DNA from: Helicobacter anseris
GTDB lineage: Bacteria > Campylobacterota > Campylobacteria > Campylobacterales > Helicobacteraceae
Reading direction: 5' to 3'
DNA length: 64,000 nucleotides
Assembly: GCF_003364335.1 (NCBI RefSeq)
Contig: NZ_NXLX01000003.1
Coordinates: forward strand, 1 to 64,000
Part shown: positions 19,453 through 28,639 of the stretch, in pieces
Layout of the letters: the number at the start of each line of letters is the position of its first letter
Numbering within the stretch: position 1 is the stretch's first letter
The notes under the pieces: model-generated
Told to the model about the DNA's origin: nothing
The model's input: the letters and a program-made list of their open reading frames with translations, nothing else
Databases searched by the model: none
Made by a program: the position numbers and the translations under genes

Positions 19453-20461
19453 CTCCTATCTGTATTAAACCTTGATCAGAAAGATTTTGAACAATCTCTA
19501 CAATTTTTCTTTGTGCAGCCTCGACATCTCTTACCTTTACTGCTCCAAGGAATTGCATCTCTTCTACAAATTGCTCACTTGCACGCGTACTCATATTTTC
19601 TAAGAATTTTTCTTTTAAAGTATCTGGGGAAGACTTGAGAGCCAAAATCAAATCCTTCTTATCTGCAACTTTAAGTATCTCTCTAACAGCATTCTTATCA
19701 AGCTTAGTGATATCCTCAAAAGTAAACATCATTTCCTTTATCTCGCTTGCTAATTGACTATCAATCTGCTCAATATAAGAAATAGTAGTTTTTGCTGTTT
19801 TTTGCCCCAAACGATTAAAGATTTCAGCAACAGCTCTAGGACCACCAACTTCAACTTTATAAGTAGTAAGAGATTCTAGTTTATTCTCTAAGATAGCAGA
19901 TACTCTTTTTACTACACTTGGGGAAATATCACCCAAATTTGCCATTCTTACAGATATTTCAGCTTTCATATCATCCTGAAAATGCCCTAGAGTTTCAGCT
20001 GCAGATAAAGAATCCATATGGGCTAAAATCAAAGCTATTGTTTGTGGATGCTCATTAACAATAAAATCAGCAAGCTGTTGTGGTCGTATTTTTGAAAGAT
20101 ATGAAAAATTCTTTGTTGACTGCATTGTTTTGGAAAGTTTATCTAATATCTTCTTAGCACCATCTGGGCCAAGGGTTCTGCTTAAAAGATCTTTTGCATA
20201 ATCCATACCACCATTATTGATATATTGATTACTCTGCAATATTGTATAAAATTCCTCCAATACAGCAACACCAATAGACTTATCTGTCCCATTTAACTGA
20301 ATAATATGCTTACTAATTTCAGTAATGCTCTCTATATCCAAATGTCTAAAAATTTCTGTTGTTAAATCTTCTCCAATTTGTATAAGCAAAATTGCAATTT
20401 TTTCTGCCATAGAAAATTCATCATATTGAGCCTTTTGCTTTGTATTGAGATTTCCTGTCAT
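19430..20461 (-). CDS. fliG: Flagellar motor switch protein FliG
   Basis: 343 residues, the normal FliG length. It forms the C-ring face that touches the stator and sets torque and direction. FliG_N is at about 15-115, FliG_M carries the EHPQTIALILAHM motif near 140-155, and FliG_C carries the charged torque helix. It ends DEDDVIE, overlapping the fliH start by 23 bases. ATG 20461. It lies 9 bases after fliF. Confidence 0.96.
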   Translation of the reverse strand: MTGNLNTKQKAQYDEFSMAEKIAILLIQIGEDLTTEIFRHLDIESITEISKHIIQLNGTDKSIGVAVLEEFYTILQSNQYINNGGMDYAKDLLSRTLGPDGAKKILDKLSKTMQSTKNFSYLSKIRPQQLADFIVNEHPQTIALILAHMDSLSAAETLGHFQDDMKAEISVRMANLGDISPSVVKRVSAILENKLESLTTYKVEVGGPRAVAEIFNRLGQKTAKTTISYIEQIDSQLASEIKEMMFTFEDITKLDKNAVREILKVADKKDLILALKSSPDTLKEKFLENMSTRASEQFVEEMQFLGAVKVRDVEAAQRKIVEIVQNLSDQGLIQIGDEDDVIE

Positions 20462-20470
20462 TTAAAACTC

Positions 20471-22171
20471 CTAAGATTGCTTCATATCAGCGCTAATCTC
20501 ATCTTTTATTAGCATTTTAAATAACGTGGCAATTTCCTCTGGTTTTTCCTCTATAATTGCACGCATTTTTTCTAATAAAACATCATATTTTACTTCATCC
20601 TCATTAAATCCTTTGCCAATACCAAGTTGTTCCTCCACACGTTTGCGCATTTCACCAAATTTATTAAATTCTTCATCTTCATCATCGCTAGTTTCAAATA
20701 AAGAAGTGATTTTTTCTTCTTCTGTGTTTTGCACTTCCAACATTCTCTCTGTAAATGGCACAATAATTTTTTTATAAAAGACAAATATAATCAGAGCTAC
20801 AATTACATATTTTAGCATTGGCAAAAATGGTGTTAAGTATGCTTCAATTCTTGAGGTAATCTTATCAAACTCTGTCATAGGAACATAATTTTGTGTTTTT
20901 GCATTAAATTCAAAATTACTTACAGTGACATCATCTCCACGTTTTTGACTATAACCAATGGCCTGCTTTACTAAAGAATCTATCTTTTCCATCTCAGCTT
21001 CGCTCATTGGAATGTATTCCATTTTTTCAACACCATCTGCAATAACTTTTTTATATCTACCATCTACCACGACAGCAGCACTAAGTCTTGTTAAAACTCC
21101 AAACTCCCCTTTTATCTCATTAACAGTCTTGCCAACCTCATAATTTGTGGTATTTTGAGTTTTTTCATATTTTTCTTTAGCATTATTATCTTCAAGCCCT
21201 TGCACAGGACCAATATTACTCACAGCACCAGGAACACCACCAACTTGCTTCTTTTCACCGCCTTCTCTTCTTTCTTCTAAACTCTGCTCGCTTCTTACAA
21301 CATTATTAGGATCATAAACTTCTTGTAGGCTTTTTCTTTGTGAGAAATCAAAATCTGCATTAACCCTAGCAACAACTTTATCATCCCCACCAACGACAGG
21401 AGAAAGTATATTGATAATCTTAGCTTCTAATGCACGCTCTATATTGCTCTTATATTTTAATTGCGTAGCAGCCGCTTCCTTTGAAGTGCTAAGTTCATCA
21501 TCTTCACCTAATGGCTCACCATTTTGACTAACAAGTTTAACATTTTCAATCGTAAGATTTGGAATGGCTGCTGCTACAAGATTTTTTATCCCAAAAATTT
21601 GCGCACTAGTGAGTGCTGCCCCCATCCTTACCCCAAGCATAACTGAAGCCGTAGGTGGAACTTGCTGAGAAACAAATACAGAGCTCTTTGGGATAGCAAT
21701 TAAAACATTTGCTTTTTGTATTGGAGCTAAACTTTCAATAGTTCTTGCTAACTCCCCTTCAATTGCACGCAAGAATTTTACCTTATGCTCCTCATCTGTT
21801 ACACCAAAATCCTTATTGTCAAAAATTTCAAAACCTACTTTACTTGTCTTAGGAATGCCTTGAGAAGCAAGCGCAATTCTTTGCTCATAAACCTTATCTC
21901 TAGGAATTAGTATTGTATCTTCATTTGGGATTTTATAAGGAATTTGATTTTGTTGTAAATGTTGCAAAATAAGAGCATTATCACTTGGATTCATACCTTC
22001 AAACAAAACTGCATAATTATCATTTCTCTCTTTGCCATTTGTAGTAAAAACAATCAAAAAAACAAAAAAAGCAATAAGCGCAACAGCACCGATTCCTATA
22101 ACAATGCGTTGCTTTTTAGTAAAACGATTAAAAAAACTTAAAGTCTGATTAAAAACCTCTTTAATATCCAA
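20471..22171 (-). CDS. fliF: Flagellar MS-ring protein FliF
   Basis: 566 residues. Builds the inner-membrane MS ring that carries the rotor and the export gate. Transmembrane helices are at about 25-45 and 445-465. Between them lie ring-building motifs (GIPKTSKVGFEIFD and the YscJ/FliF domain) and the FliF_C region. The start is TTG at 22171: the resulting MDIKEVF N-terminus aligns with H. pylori MDLKVLL, and no ATG fits. The C-terminal cytoplasmic tail binds FliG, encoded next. Confidence 0.96.
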   Translation of the reverse strand: MDIKEVFNQTLSFFNRFTKKQRIVIGIGAVALIAFFVFLIVFTTNGKERNDNYAVLFEGMNPSDNALILQHLQQNQIPYKIPNEDTILIPRDKVYEQRIALASQGIPKTSKVGFEIFDNKDFGVTDEEHKVKFLRAIEGELARTIESLAPIQKANVLIAIPKSSVFVSQQVPPTASVMLGVRMGAALTSAQIFGIKNLVAAAIPNLTIENVKLVSQNGEPLGEDDELSTSKEAAATQLKYKSNIERALEAKIINILSPVVGGDDKVVARVNADFDFSQRKSLQEVYDPNNVVRSEQSLEERREGGEKKQVGGVPGAVSNIGPVQGLEDNNAKEKYEKTQNTTNYEVGKTVNEIKGEFGVLTRLSAAVVVDGRYKKVIADGVEKMEYIPMSEAEMEKIDSLVKQAIGYSQKRGDDVTVSNFEFNAKTQNYVPMTEFDKITSRIEAYLTPFLPMLKYVIVALIIFVFYKKIIVPFTERMLEVQNTEEEKITSLFETSDDEDEEFNKFGEMRKRVEEQLGIGKGFNEDEVKYDVLLEKMRAIIEEKPEEIATLFKMLIKDEISADMKQS

Positions 22172-22203
22172 GTAAACGCCCCAGTAAAAAATAACTTACT
22201 ATT

Positions 22204-23301
22204 TTACGATATTTTTTCTTTTAATAAACTAAAAACTTTTAGATTTTGTTCCAATGTTCCAATTGTAATTCTAATTGCATTCAAACCATAGGATTTCAAA
22301 TCTCTTATAATCACACCATTTTGCATCAAAAACTCCGCTATCTCAGAACTTTTGCACTTTTGATTCTCAAGAAAAAAGGTAATAAAATTCGTAAAAGATT
22401 CTATATATTTTATTTTATTTTCTTGTGCAAAAATCTCATATTTTTGCATTTCTATCGCATTTTGCTCTAAACTCTTTTGGATAAAATTCTCATCCTTTAA
22501 TGCCTCTATCCCACACAATAAGCTCAAACTGCTCACATTAAATGGTGGTCTAATTTTATAAAGATATTCCATAATCATTTCACTTGCAATTCCATATCCT
22601 AACCGCATTCCACCTAGTCCATAAATCTTTGAAAATGTTTTTAAATAAACCACATTCTCAAATTCCTGCACCACATCTACTAAAATAGCTTTATTGACAT
22701 CTCTATATGTGGCATATTCTTGATAGGCACCGTCTAATACCACAAGAGTATTTTTGTCAATTTCTTTTAAAAAATCATGAACTTCTGAAAAATCCAAACA
22801 TTCTCCTAATGGATTATTAGGTACACATAAAAAAATAATATCAGGATGATGCATCCTGTATAACTCTTTAAATTCCTTAAGATTATGCATATCACTTTTT
22901 GTTTTTATAATTTGACATCCACTTTGTTTTGCATAAATTTCATACATTGCAAAAGTAGTTTTTGCCATAAGTATCTTAGAATCTTGCTGACATTTTGCAC
23001 GAATGCAAAACTCAATAATCTGATCACTTCCAGCACCAATAATAAAATGCTCTGCATTGAGATTATATTTTTTTGCCAAGGCTTCTTTGAGATCTACCAT
23101 ACTATCATCTGGATATAAACTCACTTTTGATGCATTTGCACAAATAGCTTGACTTACAAGAGGTGAGCAACCATAGGGATTTTCATTGCTTGCTAATTTT
23201 ATGATATTTTTAGCATCGATACCATAAACTCTTATAACCTCCTCTATAGGTTTTCCTGCTTGGTAAGTTGCAATGGCATTTAAATTTGTATTAAAAATCA
23301 T
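22204..23301 (-). CDS. hisC: Histidinol-phosphate aminotransferase
   Basis: 365 residues, fold-type I aminotransferase. Transfers the amino group from glutamate to imidazole acetol-phosphate in histidine synthesis, using PLP. Motifs: ASNENPYG near the N-terminus, the VPNNPLG block, DGAYQEY, and the PLP lysine in KTFSKIYGLGGMRLGYG. ATG 23301. The PHP-type histidinol phosphatase lies 8 bases upstream, which supports the histidine role. It is also the conserved neighbour of fliF. Confidence 0.95.
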   Translation of the reverse strand: MIFNTNLNAIATYQAGKPIEEVIRVYGIDAKNIIKLASNENPYGCSPLVSQAICANASKVSLYPDDSMVDLKEALAKKYNLNAEHFIIGAGSDQIIEFCIRAKCQQDSKILMAKTTFAMYEIYAKQSGCQIIKTKSDMHNLKEFKELYRMHHPDIIFLCVPNNPLGECLDFSEVHDFLKEIDKNTLVVLDGAYQEYATYRDVNKAILVDVVQEFENVVYLKTFSKIYGLGGMRLGYGIASEMIMEYLYKIRPPFNVSSLSLLCGIEALKDENFIQKSLEQNAIEMQKYEIFAQENKIKYIESFTNFITFFLENQKCKSSEIAEFLMQNGVIIRDLKSYGLNAIRITIGTLEQNLKVFSLLKEKIS

Positions 23302-23309
23302 GAAAACTC

Positions 23310-24098
23310 CTAAAAATCATAAAAAAACATTCGCTTTTTTCTAAAAAAAACCGCTTCTTTATATCCTATATTTTTTGCAATCTCGATCACCTGTTCATAA
23401 CCAAAACCTATATGCTCAACACTATGAGCATCACTACCAAAGGTAATAGGAACTTTTTGCTCAAAAGCCATTGCAATTATCCTCTCACTAGGATATTGCT
23501 CTTTTACAGGTTTTCTTAAACCAGAAGCGTTAATCTCTAGTGCCATATTTTGCTTTTTTATTGCTTCTAAAACTTCTTGTATTTGATTCTCTAAAATCTT
23601 TGGAGGCTGATGGTTAAAAACTTTTAATAAATCCATATGACCAACAATCTGAAAAAGACCTGTGGTAATCATTTGTTTTAAAGAAGCTAGATATTCCCTC
23701 CAACACTCTAGCATATCTCTCTTTTTATATTCTCCTATAAACTCTGGGTTATCAAATCCCCAATCATCTAAAAAATGAATAGATCCAATAAGATAATCAA
23801 GTGGGGCTTTTAATAAATCTTCATATAATAAATCCAAATGATTTGGTAAAAAGTCCATTTCTAGGGCAAGTAATATTTCAATTTGATTACTAAACTTTGC
23901 TTGCAATCTTTGGATATCTATACAATAATCTTTAAACTCTTCATAACCCATGCGGAATTTTGGATCATAATTCATCGGAGCATGGCAAGAAAAACCAAAA
24001 ATATCAATTTTTTTGTCTATAGCCCTTAAAATATATTCTTCAGGCATACCTGTTGCATGATTGCATCTATAAGTATGATTATGTAAATCTACCCTCAT
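23310..24098 (-). CDS. PHP-family histidinol-phosphatase (HisJ/HisK-like)
   Basis: 262 residues of the PHP metal-dependent phosphoesterase family. Metal ligands seen: HNH in DLHNHTYRCNH (6-15), Glu in LALEMDF, His in VGHMDLL, and D/H in GSDAHSVEHIG. Length and motifs fit the HisK-type histidinol phosphatase, which dephosphorylates the product of HisC; adjacency to hisC supports this. Other PHP hydrolases remain possible. ATG 24098 overlaps the rsfS stop by four bases. Confidence 0.8.
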   Translation of the reverse strand: MRVDLHNHTYRCNHATGMPEEYILRAIDKKIDIFGFSCHAPMNYDPKFRMGYEEFKDYCIDIQRLQAKFSNQIEILLALEMDFLPNHLDLLYEDLLKAPLDYLIGSIHFLDDWGFDNPEFIGEYKKRDMLECWREYLASLKQMITTGLFQIVGHMDLLKVFNHQPPKILENQIQEVLEAIKKQNMALEINASGLRKPVKEQYPSERIIAMAFEQKVPITFGSDAHSVEHIGFGYEQVIEIAKNIGYKEAVFFRKKRMFFYDF

Positions 24099-24430
24099 GC
24101 CATCTGCTTTGAAAATTCTTGCAATAAAAATTCTTCTAGATTGAATTTAGTGCGGTGATTTTGCGTAAAAAGATGTATCATAATATCACCCAAATCAACA
24201 ACAATCCAATCTTCACTTTCTTCATCAATAGCATAAAAAGTTTCCCCTTTTGGCTTTAACTCTGTCTTTAACATATCTAACAATGCATAAGTATGTCTCC
24301 CAGCCATAGCTGTGGCTATTATGACATAATCCACGATATAGTCTTTGGTGCTTAAATCAATGCATTCAATATCTTCAGCCTTTTTCTCACTTAATTTTTC
24401 TACAATAAATTCTAATCTTGCATTTTTCAT
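24095..24430 (-). CDS. rsfS: Ribosome silencing factor
   Basis: 111-residue RsfS/Iojap protein. Binds ribosomal protein uL14 and blocks subunit joining when nutrients are low. Conserved motifs: DIECIDLSTKDYIVDYVIIATA, AGRHTYALLD and the C-terminal WIVVDLGDIMIHLF. It overlaps nadD by four bases and hisJ by four. The nadD-rsfS pairing is common in bacteria. Confidence 0.94.
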   Translation of the reverse strand: MKNARLEFIVEKLSEKKAEDIECIDLSTKDYIVDYVIIATAMAGRHTYALLDMLKTELKPKGETFYAIDEESEDWIVVDLGDIMIHLFTQNHRTKFNLEEFLLQEFSKQMA

Positions 24431-25002
24431 TTTCTTCCTTCCATATTCTTTAAAACATCTTTAACAATCTCTTGAGGAATAATTTTTGAAGAAATCATTT
24501 TATTATCTTCTTTAATTAGACTAGATGAGAGTGGAAAAGTGATATTTTCCAACTCTATCTGCAAACAAGATGTTTTATCTACATTATACTCAAAACCCCT
24601 TCTCTTCACAAACACAAAATGAACCTTTTGTTTCAAAATTTCATAATCTTTCCACCTATGCAAACTCAAAAGATTATCTTCACCTAAAATCAAAGTAATA
24701 CTCTTTGGCATATAAGAATCTTCAAAATACCTAATAGTATCAATGCTGTAGCAAATCTGATTTTGAATTTCAAAATCACTAACTACTACACGATCAAAAT
24801 TACTGCAAACTTTTTGCATCCATTTTAATCTTAAGGCATCTTCAAAAAAAGTGTTTGATTTTAAGGGATTTTGATATGCAACCATAACAACTAAAAAATC
24901 TAATGGTATTTTTTTTAGTGTTTCTTTTATAATCTCAACATGTGCAATATGAGGGGGATCAAAACTTCCACCATAAATTGCAATATGTTTATTTTTAAAC
25001 AA
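24427..25002 (-). CDS. nadD: Nicotinate-nucleotide adenylyltransferase
   Basis: 191 residues. Adenylates nicotinate mononucleotide in NAD synthesis. Nucleotidyltransferase motif [14 protein letters not shown] holds the (T/H)xGH-type site near residues 11-22; the C-terminal [10 protein letters not shown] corresponds to the ISSTxIR motif. The start is TTG 25002, overlapping the nikR stop by eight bases; no ATG fits. Confidence 0.92.
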   Translation of the reverse strand: MFKNKHIAIYGGSFDPPHIAHVEIIKETLKKIPLDFLVVMVAYQNPLKSNTFFEDALRLKWMQKVCSNFDRVVVSDFEIQNQICYSIDTIRYFEDSYMPKSITLILGEDNLLSLHRWKDYEILKQKVHFVFVKRRGFEYNVDKTSCLQIELENITFPLSSSLIKEDNKMISSKIIPQEIVKDVLKNMEGRK

Positions 25003-25420
25003 AGTTTATCGCTCTTGTAAGTTTTGAAAATTTTACCCCTTTCAAGCCACCAATTTCTAGACTTATGCGATAAATATCGCTACTTTTCCCCTTAAAAACA
25101 ATAGTTTCCAAACAATTATGATGATCTAAATGCACATGTGTATTACAAAGGATTCTCATTGCATCAGCACCATGCTGTATATCTATCATTCTTTGATTCA
25201 ACCCCCTAGCATGATGATCATAAATTAAAACCAAAACAGCCACCTGCTCTTGATGATCATCTTCCCACTGCTCTTCTATCATTTTTTCTCTAATCAAATC
25301 TCTAACAAGCTCTGATCTTGATGCATATCCCTGATTTGTCAATCTTTCATCTAGCTTATCTAAAAGATTTTTTTGCAAAGAAACACTAAAGCGTATAAGT
25401 TCATTCTTGGAATTTTCCAT
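24995..25420 (-). CDS. nikR: Nickel-responsive transcriptional regulator NikR
   Basis: 141 residues from ATG 25420 (a TTG at 25432 would add four). An N-terminal ribbon-helix-helix ([33 protein letters not shown]) binds DNA; the ACT-like C-terminal domain binds nickel. Likely ligands are His83, His95, His97 and Cys103 (in IQH and [10 protein letters not shown]). In H. pylori NikR controls urease, nickel uptake and the tonB/exbB system and its own gene; here too it is divergent from exbB. Confidence 0.94.
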   Translation of the reverse strand: MENSKNELIRFSVSLQKNLLDKLDERLTNQGYASRSELVRDLIREKMIEEQWEDDHQEQVAVLVLIYDHHARGLNQRMIDIQHGADAMRILCNTHVHLDHHNCLETIVFKGKSSDIYRISLEIGGLKGVKFSKLTRAINFV

Positions 25421-25554
25421 ATATCTATCCAATTCAATAAAAAATTACTACACATTTGAAATACTTATTTTAACAAAAATACATTTAAAACTTAAAAATT
25501 CTTGAGGTTTAGTTACTGAAATAAATTTAATATTAAAAATTATTCTTATTATGT

Positions 25555-25560
25555 TATAAT
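25555..25560 (+). promoter_or_regulatory. Extended -10 promoter for exbB-exbD-tonB
   Basis: TGT-TATAAT at 25552-25560, 45 bases before the exbB ATG. The upstream sequence 25525-25555 is rich in ATTATT/AATATT elements that could hold Fur or NikR half sites, but I cannot align it convincingly with either consensus. Confidence 0.45.
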
Positions 25561-25605
25561 CCAAAACAATCGTGCAATAAAAACAAAATTAAGGTATCTT
25601 ACAAA

Positions 25606-26028
25606 ATGGAATTTTTGAGTGTTTATCTAGATTATATTATTTTTTCTATTCTTGGTTTTATGGGATTTTTGGCAATATGGTTTAGCGTAGAGAGAGTTAT
25701 TTTTTTCTCAAAAATTAAACTTGAAAATTATACATCTTTAGATTCTTTAGAAGAAGCACTTACCAAACATCTAACCGCACTTTATATCATCTATTCTAAT
25801 GCTCCTTATATCGGTCTTCTAGGCACAGTAGGAGGAATTATTGTAACTTTTTATGGAATGAGTCTTGGTGGAGATATAGATGCAAAAAAAATTATGGCAG
25901 ATTTATCTTTGGCACTAGAAGCAACAGGTGCTGGACTAATTGTTGCCATACCTGTATTGATGATTTATAATATGCTCCTTAGAAAAATAGATCTTATCAT
26001 TAATAAATACAAGGCCTTGCGTCAATGA
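25606..26028 (+). CDS. exbB: TonB-system energising protein ExbB
   Basis: 140 residues with three transmembrane helices. With ExbD it uses the proton gradient to energise TonB. Seen: helix 1 (about 10-28), then a cytoplasmic loop, then helices 2 and 3 with the conserved APYIGLLGTVGGIIVTF and ALEATGAGLIVAIPVLM of the MotA/TolQ/ExbB family. It overlaps exbD by four bases. Short compared with E. coli ExbB (244) but normal for the Helicobacter type. Confidence 0.93.
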   Translation: MEFLSVYLDYIIFSILGFMGFLAIWFSVERVIFFSKIKLENYTSLDSLEEALTKHLTALYIIYSNAPYIGLLGTVGGIIVTFYGMSLGGDIDAKKIMADLSLALEATGAGLIVAIPVLMIYNMLLRKIDLIINKYKALRQ

Positions 26029-26405
26029 AAATCAAAAAAGGAGAAGGGCTAAATATCGTTCCATTTATCGATATTATGCTCGTGTTGCTTGCCATTGTTT
26101 TAAGTATTTCCACTTTTATTGCCCAAGGAAAGATAAAAGTAGAAGTTCCACAAGCAGATTCTGCACAACAACCAAAAGAAGAAAAAAGAGTTGTTATCAC
26201 TGTTGATGCAGATAATAAAATTTATCTTGATGATAAATTAACAAATCTCACTGAACTTAAAAGCTCCCTTGCCCCCATTGATTCTAAAACATTGATTGAA
26301 TTAAAAAGCGATAAGGAATCTAAATTTGATATTTTTGTGCAAATTTTAGATATTCTCAAAGACAAAAATCATGAAAATTTTGCAATCTCTACAAGAAAAA
26401 ATTAA
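26025..26405 (+). CDS. exbD: TonB-system protein ExbD
   Basis: 126 residues: a single N-terminal membrane helix carrying the essential proton-relaying Asp16 in PFIDIMLVLLAI, then a periplasmic domain. It overlaps exbB by four bases and tonB by 35 bases, so the three are co-translated. Confidence 0.94.
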   Translation: MKIKKGEGLNIVPFIDIMLVLLAIVLSISTFIAQGKIKVEVPQADSAQQPKEEKRVVITVDADNKIYLDDKLTNLTELKSSLAPIDSKTLIELKSDKESKFDIFVQILDILKDKNHENFAISTRKN

Positions 26406-27078
26406 ACACCCTACAATTATAGGTTTTTTAGTTGCACTAACCTTTTATCTCATCATCTTTGTAATCATATTTATAAGACTTTCAAACAAGACTATTAGTG
26501 TGCAAGAAAATGGGAATCAAAACATCACAATGAAACTAGCTAGTGTGAATAGCGGTGGAAATGAAACACAATTTTCAAAAACCCCGCCAAAACCAAAAGA
26601 ACATAAACCCAAAAAACCCAAACCCAAGAAGCCAAAACATCATAAAAAACCTACACAACCACCACAAGAAACTCCAAAAGAACTGCCAAAAGAAGAGCTC
26701 TTGACGCAAAAACAAGAAAAGAGTGATGAAAAACAAAAAAACTCCAACCTAGATCAAGAAGGTTCAAATGCAGAATCTCTAGCCTATAATCAGGGGGTAA
26801 GTGATGAATTTTTATCCAAGATAAGGCTTGCTATCTCAAACAACAACCCCTACCCAAGGATTGCTAGAATCAGAGGTCTAGAAGGAGAAATTACCGTAGA
26901 ATTTATTTTAAATATTGATGGTAGCTTAGAAGGATTAAAAATTTTAAATAGCACTGCTGGAGATATTCTCAATAAAAATGCCCTAAAAGCAGTAAGCGAT
27001 GCATCAAGATACTTCCCTACCCCAAAACAAAAAGTTCGTATCAAGGTTCCAATTGTATATAGTCTCAATCGAGGATAG
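26371..27078 (+). CDS. tonB: Energy-transducing protein TonB
   Basis: 235 residues. N-terminal anchor (about 15-36), then a long Lys/Pro-rich region of PKPK-type repeats (about 70-100) that spans the periplasm, and a C-terminal TonB domain (YPRIARIRGLEGEITVEF and later KVPIVYSLN). It contacts the TonB box of outer-membrane receptors such as the one at 28640. It starts 35 bases inside exbD. Confidence 0.94.
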   Translation: MKILQSLQEKIKHPTIIGFLVALTFYLIIFVIIFIRLSNKTISVQENGNQNITMKLASVNSGGNETQFSKTPPKPKEHKPKKPKPKKPKHHKKPTQPPQETPKELPKEELLTQKQEKSDEKQKNSNLDQEGSNAESLAYNQGVSDEFLSKIRLAISNNNPYPRIARIRGLEGEITVEFILNIDGSLEGLKILNSTAGDILNKNALKAVSDASRYFPTPKQKVRIKVPIVYSLNRG

Positions 27079-27139
27079 TTGATACTTTTTATCAAAAAAA
27101 ATCTGCAAATTTTCAAGAAATAATTTACAAAATTAGCAC

Positions 27140-27145
27140 TATAAT
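27140..27145 (+). promoter_or_regulatory. -10 element for the DUF2156/GNAT pair
   Basis: TATAAT 26 bases before the ATG at 27172, in the short gap after tonB. Confidence 0.45.
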
Positions 27146-27171
27146 TGCGCATTTTTTATCAAGGACAAAAA

Positions 27172-28155
27172 ATGGCTATTATCCATCTCAAAGGCTATGC
27201 TCTCAAACCCTTCAGTTTAGAAACAAAAACCATTATGGAATCTTACCTAAAGCAATATGAAGTTGATGTAAGTGATTATTCCTTTAGTGCAAATTATATT
27301 TGGCTATCAAAATCTAGTGGCTTTTATGCGATTATTAAAGATACTTTCTGTTTATTTGTAATGAGTGGTGGAGAATTATCAATGCTACTACCGCCTCTGG
27401 GAAAACCACAAAATTGCTATGAGGCGATTTTGGAGTGTTTTGAAATTATGAATGAAAATAATTCTTCAAAATTTTATTCAAAAATAGAATATGTCTGCGA
27501 TAATTTTTTAGAAGGTTTTATCACACACACTCAAGAAGGCGAGGTTATTTTCAGCTCTTTAGACAATTATATAATCGAAAGAAAATTAGTAGATTACATT
27601 TACAAAAGTGAGGATCTAATCGAGCTAAAAGGAAATGCTTATCACACCAAAAGAAATGAAATCAATAAATTCAAAAAAGCCTATCCCAATCATCACATAG
27701 AAATTCTTGATCCAAAACAGCATGCAGAAGCAATCAGATCACTTTTTGATAAATGGGTTAGCGATCGCTTAAAATATATTCCAAAAACCGAAGTTGATAC
27801 TTTTTTAGATGGAATCTATCAAGAAAGATTAGCAATCAAACGATCTTTGCAAGATTATGACACATTGGGATTAGATGGATTAGTGCTTTATATCAATGAT
27901 GATTTGAAGGGATTTACAATTGGTGAGCAAGTATGTAGCGACACTGCAAGCATTTTGGTTGAAAAAACTGATTTTGAAGTTTTAGGATGCGCGCAATTTA
28001 TTTTTCAAGAATTTTCAAAAGTTTTGAAAGAAAAATATCAATGCACTTATATCAATGTTGGTGATGATATGGGATTTGAAAATCTCAAAAAAGTAAAAAT
28101 GTCATATCGTCCTGAAAAAATTGTGCCAAAATATACAATTTATCAAAAAATATGA
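27172..28155 (+). CDS. DUF2156 (phosphatidylglycerol lysyltransferase-like, GNAT fold) protein
   Basis: 327 residues. The C-terminal half looks like the DUF2156/LPG_synthase_C domain (KGNAYHTKRNEINKFKKAYP and later IGEQVCSDTASILVEKTD), a GNAT-type acyltransferase fold used in MprF-like enzymes, but without the membrane part. The chosen start is ATG 27172, which has AAGGAC before it; the longer frame from TTG 27145 lacks a site. Whether it acts on lipids or something else is not known. It overlaps the next acetyltransferase gene by four bases (ATGA). Confidence 0.78.
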   Translation: MAIIHLKGYALKPFSLETKTIMESYLKQYEVDVSDYSFSANYIWLSKSSGFYAIIKDTFCLFVMSGGELSMLLPPLGKPQNCYEAILECFEIMNENNSSKFYSKIEYVCDNFLEGFITHTQEGEVIFSSLDNYIIERKLVDYIYKSEDLIELKGNAYHTKRNEINKFKKAYPNHHIEILDPKQHAEAIRSLFDKWVSDRLKYIPKTEVDTFLDGIYQERLAIKRSLQDYDTLGLDGLVLYINDDLKGFTIGEQVCSDTASILVEKTDFEVLGCAQFIFQEFSKVLKEKYQCTYINVGDDMGFENLKKVKMSYRPEKIVPKYTIYQKI

Positions 28156-28565
28156 TTCTAAAAGCTCAAAAATATCACCTAGAAGCCCTCTATCAAATTG
28201 AGCAAGAGTGCTTTGGGGATGATATTTATATGTTGAGTAAAAATAATATAGCCTATCATATAAAAAAAGGTAATATCCTAATCTATCTAAGCAATCAAAA
28301 AATTGCTGGATATATTCTTACTATCAATTACAAACATTCAATCAGAATCTACTCTCTTGCCATCAGACAAGAATTTTTAAAAATGGGGATAGCAACAAAA
28401 CTTTGCCAAAAAGTCATTCAAACCTCTGCAAAAAAAGTATATCTTGAAGTAAGAAAAAGCAATCAGATTGCAATCAAGCTCTATGAAAAACTAGGATTTA
28501 AAATCATTAAAGAATTACCTCTTTACTATCAAAATGAAGATGGTTTAAAAATGTTGTATTCGTAA
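28152..28565 (+). CDS. GNAT-family N-acetyltransferase, RimI-like
   Basis: 137 residues with the GNAT acetyl-CoA fold: motif A around SLAIRQEFLKMGIATKLCQKV, where RxxGxA is altered to QEFLKMGIA, then EVRKSNQIAIKLYEKLGFK, a RimI-type signature. A protein N-terminal alanine acetyltransferase role is possible. Coupled to the preceding DUF2156 gene. Confidence 0.82.
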   Translation: MILKAQKYHLEALYQIEQECFGDDIYMLSKNNIAYHIKKGNILIYLSNQKIAGYILTINYKHSIRIYSLAIRQEFLKMGIATKLCQKVIQTSAKKVYLEVRKSNQIAIKLYEKLGFKIIKELPLYYQNEDGLKMLYS

Positions 28566-28588
28566 TATTTTTTTAAGCTTTTATTTTT

Positions 28589-28594
28589 TATAAT
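28589..28594 (+). promoter_or_regulatory. -10 element for the TonB-dependent receptor gene
   Basis: TATAAT at 28589-28594, 18 bases before the Fur-box-like sequence, so a bound repressor would cover the region just downstream of the start point. Confidence 0.4.
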
Positions 28595-28611
28595 TCTCTT
28601 TATAAAAAATA

Positions 28612-28628
28612 ATAATGATTATCATAAT
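28612..28628 (+). promoter_or_regulatory. Probable Fur box upstream of TonB-dependent receptor
   Basis: ATAATGATTATCATAAT: the core ATGAT-T-ATCAT is a perfect inverted repeat and 7 of 8 bases pair in the wider arms. It matches the classical GATAATGATAATCATTATC Fur consensus well and sits 11 bases before the GGAG-led ATG at 28640. Iron repression of this heme/iron gene region is expected. Confidence 0.7.
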
Positions 28629-28639
28629 TTGGAGATTTA

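Noticed and set aside
27079-27115. Short TTGAT/ATCAA inverted repeat after tonB
   Set aside because: Stem of five A/T-rich pairs, too weak to call a terminator.
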